Below are positions 33,216-46,940 of a stretch of 64,000 nt of DNA, piece by piece (position 1 is the stretch's first letter; the number at the start of each line of letters is the position of its first letter). Under the pieces are notes generated by a model. It was given only the letters and a program-made list of their open reading frames with translations, did not search any database and was not told the DNA's origin. Location of the stretch: the NCBI GenBank assembly GCA_949752745.1, contig OX457026.1, positions 25,627,702-25,691,701 of the forward strand. Reading direction: 5' to 3'. Origin of the DNA: Protula sp. h YS-2021. Lineage: Eukaryota; Annelida; Polychaeta; Sabellida; Serpulidae. Position numbers and translations under genes: made by a program.

Positions 33216-36200
33216 CTGAAATGGTACACTATTACATTAGACTGATTCATTATATATTTACTTCTTATGTGTACAGAATTTTGTGTACTTTGAGTTAAGA
33301 ATGCAAGAAAAACATTGATTCATACCGAATTTTTATAATTGCACATAAGTACTTGCTTAGGGTGATGCTGTTCTGGTTGATAGACCACAATTAAGGCACC
33401 TCAAAATTGTTTCTCCATTGTATTTAAAGTTTTACATTTTCAATGGAAAGAAAAAAATTTACCAGGTGCGTGCCTTTTAACTTTTCTACCAGTTGTGGCT
33501 TCGTCGAGATTGTACTCAGTCATATTGTTGAAATTAATTTCAAAGCATTGCTGTTTCCCGTCAACATCTTCAGTCCACTGAGCTACTTCAAGTTTGTTGG
33601 TGTATGCCTGCTCAATGGTCCAACTAATGTCACAGGGATAGTCAGCAATAGTTCCATCATCTTCTTCATACTGCCACTTCACCTTATAAAAATACATATC
33701 ATCCATTCTTATTATTATCATATTCGTAACGATATAAACGCACCCTTACAAAGATTTTTTACCTAAAGTGTTGCTACGTCGTCAATTATATTGACGCTCG
33801 TGTGTTGTTCTTATATGCTACGAGTTCCCTTTTTCAAAACAGAGATATCCAGCCAATTTATTGACATACAGTTCCCGCAAAGGTGCTTCACAAAGTATTT
33901 TTCGATACTTGCGTAGATACAGGAACATACGGGCACGTTGTCTTATGAATATTTCACTACAACTTAGTTTAGCTTATGTATTTATCATATTTATACCTTG
34001 TTATAGACATGCTGTTTGATAATATGTCTTGAAATACACACTTCTCATGAACAATTTAAGCAAACTATCGAAATTGTAAAAAAAACACGTAATTGCTGAT
34101 GTATTTCAGGGTAATAAATGTCCTTATTTAAGATTGTCACTCAATAATATTGATAAAAACTTTATCAACTACATGCAATAGCTCTGTTAATGTGAGAGTA
34201 AAAAGTACTTTATATGTTGGCAGTGAAATGTAGCAGTACACGAAATAGGGTTTCTTAAAAAATCTTTGGTTGATTTGTTTATTAGTTTCATTTACCAATT
34301 AAATGTTTAAACGCCCCAAAACTTTTACAAAGTCACTTTTATAGCATGTTCTTGAAGTCCCGGGCATTGATTAAAAGACAAAACAGGCATAGCTATTTTA
34401 TTCCGATCACGAAAAATTGAAAAAATATTATATTACACTTTTGTTACCTTCTCAAACAGCGCCTGTTGTTCTTTGTGTTTATCCACTAGCCTTAGTACGT
34501 TATTTATGTCAACATAGGCGCAGCTAACATTTTCGGTCCTACCGAATATTGATATCATATTCCTATGTGAACTTCGTTCGATGGAAATTTTAACAAGGTA
34601 CTTCCGTTCTAGACGTTTTATTGTTTCAATCTGTTAATAAAAGAAAATATATATATTAAGCAAAGGGTTTCAAGTGTTTTTACTGTACATTAATCAAAAT
34701 AACAAGATGTGCGGTATGATATTCTCCATAAAGACTGATAACTTCTTAACAGTATGATGTGGCCTTATCAGTTTTGGTGTACTCTTCAAGAGCCCTCCCA
34801 TAAATGTGGGCTTATACGGCTTTGGTTTCAATTACCTGCTCTTCTGAAAGAGCTGCTATATCTAAATCGTCCTGAGCACTCTCTAAACGTCGTTCCTGGC
34901 ATTCCATCTCGCAGGTTTCTTCAATTTTTCTCTTTGCCTTTAATTCAAACATAAGTATAGAGACAACATGTATTTTGTTACTTTCAACATCAAATACGTA
35001 GTTTTAGGAATAGGGAATCGATAGTTTCTATATGTTGTAATCACAATTACTTCATTGTAATTTACTCTAAGTTTATGCGATTCTTCTAAGCCTTCTAATG
35101 GTTATTATCACTGAACAATAATTTACACCACATTTAAATTATCTCTGCTATTAAGTGACAGCTCTCGAATCTAGGTCTCGATAAGCCTGCTTTCAAAGCT
35201 CTCAGCTCTAGACCAGGTGTGCTAAGCTCATGTTTTGGGAGTTTTGGGAGGGCTAAAGAAGATGTTAAAGATATACAAAAAACTCCATTTGGCCAGAACG
35301 ATATATTTCACTGTTGAACAATACCAATGCATGTAAAGCAAGAATAACGCAAAACCACAGAAGTTAATTTTGACTGATCTAAACATAAGGATGAAATGAA
35401 CGTTTCATATTTAAAGCTCTAATATCGATACTCATATGCAGGCATTTGCCAGGTCACTTCAAAGTTGACAAGAATAAAACACATTATCAATATATATTTT
35501 CAGATATGAAATCTTGCTGAAATTGAAAAGCAGTATCTATTGTTCTTGTTGATTCAATGACACGCCTATTTACACTTGGGTATTTTCGATCCCCTGGTTT
35601 ATTGAATTCATACAATTCGTAAAGTATTTCCATATGATTACGTTTTGCGCTTTGCATTTCGGTGAATTGCATTTCTGTTAATTGCAATTGTGTGCTGACT
35701 TGAATCGTTTTCCTTTCCCATTTCAAGTTAAAGTAGTGTAATAACTTATCGGTGAATTTCCTAATTTTGTCACGACCCCATGTCCACTGGCAATGTGGGC
35801 TCTTTTTCAAGACATCATAGGTACGTTCCAGTGCGACGAAATACTTACGTATTTAATCTGGTGATTTTTGCTTTCTAATCACTTTTTGAACATCACCACA
35901 AACGAGAACATCATAATTTTGCAACAAATAATAATGTTGTCTTGTTTTAAAAAGTGCTTGCTTAGCCTCTAAAATATTCGAAATGAAACTGTCATACTCT
36001 GCTTTCGGAATAAGTGTACTTTTCTTAGTATCTTTCTTCACATTATACTGTTTGAATAAATCCTCTTTCAGTTTCACCATCCATGATTTTCCGTTTACCA
36101 CATCATTCCCTAAATTTAACTAAATTATCCTTCATTTCTTTTTCCTTTTATAATGTAACTTAGGTACTTTCAAAGGTGATATTTTTATGATGGATTGCTA

Positions 36201-39200
36201 TTTTCCTCACATATTTATACATTACGGGAGAGAGAGACATTAAGAGACATTAAGAGAGAGAGAGAGACAGAGGGAGAAAGAGATCGTTTTTTTTGGGGGG
36301 GGGGGGTTAGTGTTTTAGTTTACGCTATTTGACGTGGAGAGATGGAATTCGGCTCACAGATGGAGGATGATGAGATGCCGCGAAACTCGCAATTTTTGAC
36401 CTTCACCTTAGAGAACGATTGATTATTATCTCTAAAATGGTTAGAAGCGATTTTGAGCTCATTTTTAACTCTTTGTACTTAAAAGACGTTATTTGAAAGG
36501 TACCTGTGTGACCTTGACCTCCTCTTTAACAGTTACTTCTGAGTTTTAAGAGTTTAGAATCGTATTTTTGTGTCCTCAAGTGTAATTTTCGCTACTCGAT
36601 AGCAAAAAACGGTCTGGTTTGAATAATATCTTATCTCCCTTTCAAAAAATTATTTACTGTGATGAAAATATGGAAAGGAAGGATTGCGACTTTAAATCAT
36701 AATTTATTGTGAAAATGCGTGGCTTAACATAATTTATTACTCACTCCATCGATGTTGTGAGATGCATTTTGAAAACCAAAAATGCGAAAGGTTAGCCCTT
36801 TTTCAAATTCAAACTGAGTTGCATAGTCCTCTAACTCTCTGTATTCGTCTTCTTCTACCGATTCATTCTGATCTGAAGATTCCCCAACTCCAAAGAATCC
36901 TGCTACGGCATCTAAACAGTTAAAAACTGGGTTTGCTAAAATCTGGAATGCAATACAACTATGATTATATCCAGATTCACATAAAGTATGTTTCTTACTG
37001 TAATGGTCAAAATATAAAATTAAAGACATAGCTTTATCAGAATCTTAGAAAGTTTTGTTTTCGGCTTGAGCGGTAGCGTTTGCTTTGGATACAACTTCTG
37101 TATATGGTAGAAAGTATGATGCATTCCCCTAATCACAATTCAAGTGGTATAAAGATGATAGATTAACCTTCTAGATTGAAATACAACATTTCAATCCAAT
37201 ACTTTAATAATTTTTTGATTTGCTGTTATTTTGAGAGAACAATGATTTATCGACTAACGTATTTAATAAGAATGTTGCTCTCTTACTAAAACAAGAGATT
37301 CAAATTCAGCCGGTTATGAAAACAGCTTCTTATACTTGTACACGTCCGATTTGGTTTACCTTTCACAGCATGAATCCACCCTTTCTTTTGTTTTTCTGGT
37401 GAGGTAGCAATCCTGCTTAATTCACTCTTAAACTCTTCCATCATGCCACTTTCAAAAATAACAATTCTGAAAAGAATAAGAAAAATCAGTAAAATAAAAT
37501 AAATTTCAAAATAGCTGAAAATTTAAAAGGAATTTTGTCATCTGACAAGCCACTCTAAGTGTAATTATATAATTAGGGTCGAATTCGTGCTCCAAATTTA
37601 GAGCTGTCCACAGATATACAAGTTAACAGTGATATATACTATGATAATGAAATTATCGTTATTGTTATTATTATCATTACTACATACCGAATTCGCTTTA
37701 AGTATTTGCAACCGCTGTTAGAAAATTCTTCTACTCCTTCAGACATCTTTGTAGCTATGAAGGCAGGACTCGTATTCTTTACACCTTTGAGGAGAAAAGG
37801 TTTGCTAAACAACGTTTAATCACCTAGTTTATATTGTGAAATAGCTAAATCAAAAATGCCAGTCAGCTGTGCTAATCAAGTAGCAACCTGATAGCGGATC
37901 ACCTGTGAAACAGCCATGTGGAATAGTTTCTCTTTATATGACGTCGATGGCTTCACAAAACCTACTTCGCCTACCGATTCGTCAAACTCTACGCAAAAAG
38001 GGTTGGTGCGCATGCGCGAGGAACTACAATCGTGAAATTTTAAAACAAACAATTTTGGAAACTTTCTGGTGAAAAAATGCTCGTACCTATCTGAAAAACA
38101 TACAAAATATATGTAAGTAAACAAAGACTTCGATCGAGTTTCTTTGACCGGAATTAAGTTTTGTAAGCAATCAAAATCGAGTCTTTATAACCCAACGAGT
38201 CAACAGCCGCCTAGCAACGACCCGGAAACAAGAATTTCTTCATCAACCGAAAACATCATGCCGCTGAAAACAGTTTGTGAAATATGCAAGAAAAAGAAAA
38301 ACAACGTAGATATAAGAAACACTGATAGAAGAGAATGTGAAGAATGTTACAAGACAAGTACTGTGGGAAAAGGACCCTTGAAGAAGACTTAACTAGAAAT
38401 ATTGAGCAACAGGCACTCAGCACACCGAAAAATCGGCAAGAATCAGGAAAATATTTCCTGTGTATGACTTGCAAAAAATGCGTAGACAATCTCATAGCTT
38501 GTGAAATGTGTGGAAAATGGTTTTGTGCTGGGTGTGCAGAGTTAAAACCTGATGAGTTCAACGTCCTCATAAACAATAATGAGAATCTAAAATTTTTCTG
38601 CAAAGAATGCCTGCCTAACCTAAAGAACGCGCTGTTACAAACAAGAAGAGAAGATGGGAAAACTCCAATATCATCGTCAATAACTTTACAATTCGACAAA
38701 GAAACAGTAGTTAATCCAGGTACGTCTAATCCACTCTCCCTCTCCCTGGAGGATCGTATAACAAGCATTGAAGAAGCCGTAAAAGAGTTACTGAATGTTA
38801 GCAGAGAGAAAGCCCATAAACATGAAGAGACAACCCAAGAGCTCAAGGAAATAAACAGTAAAATAAAGAAAACCTATGCTGACTCAGTGAAAGGGCTAAA
38901 AACACACAATATAACATCTACTCAAGCAAAACCAAAGAAACTACTTAATACCTTAGAAGAATACAACAACAGAGAGAAAAGGAAAAACAACCTTATAATA
39001 TACGGTTTGTCGGAAAACGGTCACACACCGTCGCAGCTAAGGGATATGTTTAAGGAACTCCGCATCAAGGAAAACATCCGACTTGGCCCTGCAACAGCTC
39101 AAGTAATAGAAAAACCACGACCACTCCTTATAACAGTTACCGACCAAGCAGTGAAGATGAGCATCATGTCTGTAGCTAAAAATCTCAGGCAATCAACGAT

Positions 39201-42200
39201 ATTTAAAAATACTTTTATTGCTCCCGATCTCACACCTCAAGAAAGTGAAGATAACAAAAAGCTAGTCGAAGAGCTAAAACGGAGAAAATGGCGAGGACGT
39301 CATCACGGACTGACGGAACTATTCGGTTCTACTGACAACCAACTACCAGCAGAAATAACAGAACAAAGAACAAAGAAAACGTCAAGATTAGATACAACTT
39401 CCCCAGCGTTTATTGCGCAAACGCCCGCTCACTCAACAACAAAATGGACGAACTTTCGTGTGAAATAAAACAACGAAAGATCCCCATAGCCGTTATCACC
39501 GAAACATGGTTAAACGACGAGATTCCAAACAATTTATCCATTATACCAGGATATCAACATATACGAAAAGACAGAATTTGCAAATGAGGGGGTGGAATCT
39601 GTATGTACATAGAATCAACAGTAAATTTTAAACATTGGAGCGAGTGTGAAAGTCATGATTTCGAAACAATATGGATAACCATAAGACCCAAAAAAATTAC
39701 CAAGAAACATATCTTGCCATTGTTGGCATCTACCATCCGCCACAAGCAAACCATAGACTTATGAATGAACACATGTCAAAGGGAATTTGACTATATTCTC
39801 TGTACACACCCATTAACTGAAATCATGGCGATAGATGAGTTCAACAAACTCCCAGAATGGCACGCAAGAGGAGGCAAACGATCTTCAGTTTGGCAACAAA
39901 AAAGGTGTATCTACTACACATATGCTGGTTGAGATGTTACATGATTGGTACAAGGCATCAGATGAAGGAAACGACGTCAGAATAGTCCTTCTCGACTATG
40001 CTAAAGCATTCGATAGGATCAACCACAACATACTGCTGCAAAAGATGGAAGGCATGAAAACACCACAAACAGTGCTGAGGTGGTTAGCATCTTTTCTTAC
40101 CAACAGAATGCAACAAGTTAAAATTGGAGACTATATATCATGTCCAGTGCACATAAAAGGAGCAGTACCTCAAAGAGCTCTGTGCGGAATGGAGTGCTTT
40201 TGTGCCATGATAAAATACCTAAAATCAACATCGCTACTATATAAATACGTAGACGAAAGCAGACATTATCAAATTCATAAAAACTCCGAAAGTCATAATC
40301 TGACTATGCAAGAAGCCTTGGACCACATAGTTCAGTGGACTACAAACAACGACATGAGAATTAACTCCACAAAGACCAAAGAAATGATTATAACCTTTGG
40401 CAAACATCACCAAGACAAGATGCCAGAACCTCTGCAAATCGCAAACTCAACCATTAAAAGAGTAAATTCCACGAAGCTAGCTGGAGTCACGATCCAAGAC
40501 GACCTCAAATAGGATAGTCACATAGAATTCATAACGAATAAAGCGCGAAGCAAATTGCTCTTCCTAACGCACTTGAAGAGATCAGGAGCAGACAAAGACG
40601 ACCTACTCAATTTCTACAAAGCCGTTGTAAGATCCCAGCTGGAATACGCAGTACCTGCATGGGGAACAAGTATTACAAAAGAACAGACCAATAATCTAGA
40701 ACATATACAGAAAAGAGCCCTACAAATTATCAACCCACAACTAACATATGACCAGTCATTGCTACTACTCAACCTTGCAACACTTGAGGAAAGAAGAAGA
40801 GATATCTGTAAAAAGTTCTTCAAGAAAATTCAAGCTAGCACCGACAAAATAAATAAACTTCTACCAAGCCCTAGACAGTCATCGTACACACGGAGGACAG
40901 CCAAACAATACCCAATCCCAAATGTAAACACAAGGCGATACAAAAATTCCTTCATCCCCTTCTCGCTGTTCAACTTTCAGTGACTTTATATTTTAACCTA
41001 TAGACAGCGTGAAATTCTTAAACTTAAAAAATAATGAATACCGAACAACTAACAACGAGAACAACAGATAACAATAGATATTTTGAAACATCTAATAAGT
41101 GATCACAATATCCGTCGCATATTTACCCTGTATCTTCGAACGCAATTCAACCTGAACGGCTGCAAGTTTCGAAATATCTTATCTTACCTTATCTTATCTG
41201 GCTGACAATCGATTGCGTGGTGATAGTGACGCAAGTAAATAAAATGACCATTCGATTTTTTTCTTTAATATCGACAGACTAGAAAATATGCTGACAAAGC
41301 TTACCCGTTCCTAATGCTGGAAAAGAAATTGACTGAAGTTTGTAGCTTTCGGCAACTTTAAGACATTTAGCTATTCTTGACTTCCACTCTGTAGCATCAG
41401 ATGGCGTATCAATATGAATAACATGCTTGCACGGTAAATTTCCAGCCTTCGTTATCACAATATGACCAGTCATCTTTGCTAAAACGTGAGTACATAAATG
41501 TTTTACGTTAGAAACATCTTAACAGAAGCAAGTATTCATGTACTGTATCATATATAATTCTGGTTAATACCAGCTACACAAATGAGCATAATCTCGTGAC
41601 TTTCTTTTAAACACAAAACTAATTATAAGGTAATAAACTTAAGACAAACCAGGTAAGTAGGTTATTACACGAAAACAATGCTATTGCGCTAATGGAAAAC
41701 TCTCACCTCTTTTGCATTCCTCTGTAAACGCATCGCCAGCTTTCTTTTTGAGAACTTTGCCAATTTGTGATCCTAAGAAAATAATAAATTAAAATATATT
41801 TTATTTTGGAGCTTTGTTTTCAGGCTCTTAATTATGTGTTGAAGGTCTTATTTATGTCATCCAGTAAGAAGTTATCAGAGTCAATATGTAGACGTGCTTG
41901 TCTGATGATTATTGATTATTGATAATCTATAGTTACCATTTTGTAGGTTATAGCAACTAGTGATACAGATTTCTTCTTTCATCAGTCTTCTGTTTCATAT
42001 TATTCTTACTGTGATTATTATCACACCATTATTATGTATTATTATGTAAATATAAGATAAGAAAATGACAATATCAGAATAATTATAAAGCCGTTGTACC
42101 AAAAAAAAAGAGCCATAGTATTTACCGAAACTTAATTGCCTGTCCGTGCTGTAAGTAATAACATCAGTCGTCTCATCTGTGATATCTCCCTGAACTACCT

Positions 42201-45200
42201 CTATATCAATACCCTTATGGGCAATGCGCTTAACCGAACGCGCAGCTTGGAGTTTAGTTTGCGATTTAATCTTTACTCTACGTGTCTTTGGCATGGTGCC
42301 TGGACCGGACGTGCTTTTGCTTCTATGTGTTGCCATCACGTCCATAAATGCCTTCGTAATGGAGAATGAAAACAATTAAACATAATTATATATTCATATA
42401 GTTGAACATTTTGGCGGACCCACCTTCAATTAATGGTGTTGTTTGTTTCGAGGTAAAGCATTGATAGTGAAAGGATGTGTTTTATTTTGCAAACACAGTT
42501 CAGTCGGATACATTTATCTAAATGACTATGCATCTGTTTTTTACTAAATATGTCAGCAATAAATCTAATCATTGACTTTAGAAACGACATGGCATGCAAT
42601 ACAGTTAGATGATGCTGCATGATAGAAACCAATTCAAATTAAAATTCCCATTCACATAGTCATTTCAAATTAATTACCTTTATAGTCTCGGTATCCTTTG
42701 GGTACAATACAATTTCTACTCTCTTTATCGAGGTTTTGGTATTTGCCTTGCTGAATTTAGCAACCGACCGCAATATCACATCAGCCACATATTGTTTCGG
42801 GAATGACAGATTTCCCGTCCCAAGCGCCGGAAAAGCAATTGATGTTTTTTTCTCTGTGTGCGCTTGTTGAAGACAATTCCAGATAAAGTTGCCAAGTATC
42901 TAAAGTATGCATACAAACTCAATTACATTATTGATCAATTACATTATTGAATTTATAACTTACGCTCTCTGATTCTGCATTTGCATGCAAAACAAATTGG
43001 ATTGACAAAAAATGATTCAATGTGTATTTTACACTTATGTTGATTATAAATCTGACAGTTTAAATTTTTTGCAAATAAATAACCTAAACCTTGCATGGAG
43101 CGTCATTGTCAGCTACGTAGAGATCAAGCGCCCCGTGGTAAACCCTCTTGCAATGGAGATTTCCGCCGCTGGAAGCAATAACGTGGCCAAGTTCAGCTTC
43201 TGCGATCCCTCTTTGCTTCAAAGCCTAACACAGAATAGAACTTGGTATTGCTAAAACACAAACATAATTTCGTATATTCACTAACATTCTTTTGTATATA
43301 CCCTTTTGTATATAACATACCCTTGTATGTTATACCCTTGTACTGCTTAAACTTTTCTCTGTTGTTTTGCCTAATTGGTTCCATTATGCATTACACGGTC
43401 TTTAATTTTTGAAACTGCTTTGGTTCATTTTTTATTTTGAAACGGTTTGCCTAACACATTCGGACTTAACTGCCTCAACTCAGTTAAGACAACTGTATTT
43501 TGAATGCTTACACGTTATGCCACCTGAACATTTTTCTGTGTAATTGGTGACATAAACTGTTATATGTTTGTTATCATTGTTTGAAATTTCGTTTTATTTG
43601 TGAGGTAAGAGCAATAAACAATAAATTGACTACATTAACAAGGATTTTATCATTATATAATATATTGTTTCATCATTAAATTTCACCATTTAAATTTGCA
43701 AAACAAATGATTTATCCATAAATTGAATACATATATAAACACAACAAGGAGGAAAAATACTTATTAAAAATTATTTGGAAAGTCTTAAATCATGGATTTA
43801 CATTAAATCATCATGGATGCAGAACGCAGTTATTTGTCAATAACACTGATGTTGTACCTCATTACACTCATGTTGGAGCTTATCACCGCCTTTATGGAGT
43901 ATCGATCGCGATATCGGACCTGTATTTAACTGCATATTTCTTGATGTTGTGTTCACGACTACCTCCATCTGTGGTATCATTTTACAAAAGACTGCAATGT
44001 AATTTTGCTGTGTAATATTTTGAGTTAAAATGCATCTTTTATTGTTATTTTTATGCAATGAATTCAAGTAAAAATTTCACTTTCACAAATACATCAATGT
44101 CAGGGGCTGTTATTTTTCCTTACTGTGTATGTAAAATGCAATATTACTTGGCATAGGAAGCAAAATATCAATATACCAATGCAGTCACCTAAAATATAGT
44201 TGACACAAGTGTAATGACTAATGAAACTCATTGTCCATGACGCGTCTCAAGAAACACTACCTTTGAATTCGCGATTTCTCCTCTAACTAATTCAATAGTA
44301 ATTCGTTCCAGCGTTTCTAAGCTATTTGGGCTGCTTCCAGCTTTTAAAAGGGTTTCTTCTGAAATCAACATGCAATTAAAACCTATTAGTTCCTGCCATC
44401 TATATCTGAAATTATTTAAAGCAAGTTATGATGTACGGATAAATATAGATCATCTTGGCAGATCAACAGCCTGTAGAAAAGTGCACGTGATCTGCTCAGT
44501 TCATGTTAGTATAAACAAAAAGCTAATACCCGCATCTGATTATGAAATGATTTATCTCAGCGAGAAAAATAATTGTAAACCTATTCAAAGTAAGTCAGTC
44601 AATTATATATGGTAAAAAAATGACAGCATTTATTGAATTATTTGGTTAATTCTTGCTAACTACTTAACAACCGCTTTACAAAACTTATACGAAGATCAAA
44701 CAATTATGAAGAATTACCTTCTTTAAAATGAGGCATACCAGCAGTTTTTAAAGTAACGAATTCCTTGCACATCATCCGCTTTGTTATTTTAACGGCATTA
44801 CTGTCTTTTGTGCATATTTCAATGTCAGCTACAGTTGTATGCTTGTGAAATCGTTCAGAGTAATCTCTGTTGGGCACAAAATACTAAACATAAAGTATAA
44901 GCCTTCAGGTGCCCTTCTCAGTGGGTATGACTACAAGCCATGAAACATCAAGACCCTTGATCTGCGCTTCTCCCGTTGCAATCACAGAAAACTGGAGTTA
45001 CGTTTTACCCCTTAGGGTAAATAAAAAAGATGAAGTTACAGGATGACTCCTCACTGGAGTTTAAACACGCAGCCTTCGAATGTAACCCCTGTAATGTTAA
45101 CCCTCATGATTTTGAACCAAGGTAGTTTTAAAAACATTCATGCTGCATATTTTAAACTTGCCTGGTGGCTTTTAAAATTTGGGTGATTTGAGCGTCTAAG

Positions 45201-46842
45201 GGGATCGTAGGAGCAAAATCTACAGGTATACTGACAGTAACACAGCCAAGTCTTGCCGCTTCTTTAAGGCCCTGGTACACTGCTTCATAAAAGAAACCTG
45301 CTTCGCTGTCACCTTCAGAACAATATGAGCACACACAAAGAAAGTCTAAATGTACAAAACAGGATTCAGGATGAACTTCTACACATTTGCTTTAACATTC
45401 CTACAGTAGTGAAACACTGCTTATATGTAAATATTTTAATAAGAATTATTTTATTTTGCACATAATGTTTAAAAATCTGTTTACCCGTTTTCCAGTCAGG
45501 CACAACACAATGAACAAGATGTTTTGCTTTCAGTTGTCCAGCTTTAGTACCAAAAGCACTTCCAGCTATTAATCTGCTAGAAGACATTTTTTGTTGCTGT
45601 AACTCCCTTTTTACAGCTTCTCCGCCTAAATAATTGACAAAATAAATGACACATGAATTAAATGATAATATCAAATATATCGGCATTGAAGAATTGATTT
45701 TAATTTAGTAAAGGACGAGATTGACATGGAAGAAAACACTGAAGGTATTTATATTCATTTAGAGTGTCACTGAATTAACAGCAATAAAGACTTGAAAATA
45801 GGAATTAAGAAAACTAGTGTTAAATATTAAATAATTACTAGACTATACATATCTGTCAAAAGAAGATCGTTGGCCTTCACACTTGTTGTATATTAAACAC
45901 CATATCCTTATTTAAATAACAAATCTTTGCAATTTGCATATTAATTACCAGATCTTACGTATTAGTAAAATAAACGTCTTTGACAATACCCCAATATGCC
46001 TAGTCTTAATATATTATTTCAATAATGCTTAAATTTAAATCGAAGTGATAAAATGAGCCTTTTAAGTGCGCGTTCAAGATACAATGTTGTCAATTTACAT
46101 CTGGGAAGTTTAATACAATATCACAAATGGTTTCTCACCCTTTTCAAGGAGCTGAACTGAAAGGGGGTGCTCATGTTTAAAGCTATTCTGTATTGAAAGA
46201 AAGACTCCGTCACTAGCGCTCTCGGTGATGTCACGTTTTGTTAAGGCAATTCGCACGCCATTGCAACTTGCTTCCTCCTCGGATTTACTACGAAGGCGGG
46301 GTTGAACTATCGTGCCATCCTTACAGTTTGGTTCAATCGCAACCTTTGAGCGATATTTTGGAGCAAGATTGTGGGGGCATAGTTGATTTCGTTGAACGTA
46401 CCACATTGCTTATTACTAGTCTTTATATAATTTGAATTTTAAAATTCATTTTGACACAGACATACATACTTTATAGATATCACTATACAGATGTTTCATT
46501 ATAGTTTTATTAACTTCAGAAAAAAATCATATTGCTAGTTTTCCCTTATACTCAAGAGAATTTAAACACATTTAATTTGCGTTTATTTTTTTAAAATTCC
46601 ACTGCAGAGTAATGAAAAAATGCGTCGATTTGAGTATTCCGTTATACAGTTCGATAATAGAAAATGTAATTACCTTGTAACTCGACTCGAATGACGATAA
46701 TAAATTGCGGCCGCGTGACTGCGAAAAGTATTGCGCCATGCCAGGCTGTGTTACTATACACTCTTTGTAGATGATGCTTTGTAGTAATCGCTGTACTTCA
46801 TCAGAGGCCTTCTCCATGACCGGTCTTGGGCCGCTAATCACG

Positions 46843-46940
<98 letters not shown>

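Larger units (their letters stand above)
22716..34120. repeat. Segmental duplication, right copy (with insertion)
   Basis: Counterpart of 190-4820. Conserved blocks are 22716-25085, containing the last exon and about 1.4 kb of 3' flank, and 31391-34120, containing the WHGTD, PHEWST and WWE exons. The interval between them is absent from the left copy, which runs directly from the equivalent of 25085 to that of 31391 near position 2340. The left border of this copy touches a degenerate LINE ending near 22700. Confidence 0.82.
37800..41205 (+). mobile_element. CR1-type LINE, 5' and internal deletions, inside macro-3 intron
   Basis: Inserted antisense to the PARP14-like gene. The upstream border is unclear (about 37.8-38.1 kb). 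ORF1 starts near 38257 and ORF2 remnants run 39430-40983. The element ends in a TTATC-type tail (CTTATCTTACCTTATCTTATC, about 41178-41200). The reverse transcriptase carries inactivating changes and the middle of ORF2 is deleted, so it is dead. The left-end duplicate does not include this region, so the insertion cannot be dated by comparison. Confidence 0.88.

Noticed and set aside
37876..38124. 82-residue minus-strand frame between macro-3 exons
   Set aside because: It overlaps the 5' part of the LINE on its opposite strand and does not resemble a macro domain; the domain is complete without it.
45158..45164. Perfect GC donor AG|GCAAGT at the end of a macro-1 exon
   Set aside because: Using it would leave phase 2 and put the next exon out of frame; the GT donor three bases downstream keeps the macro-domain reading.
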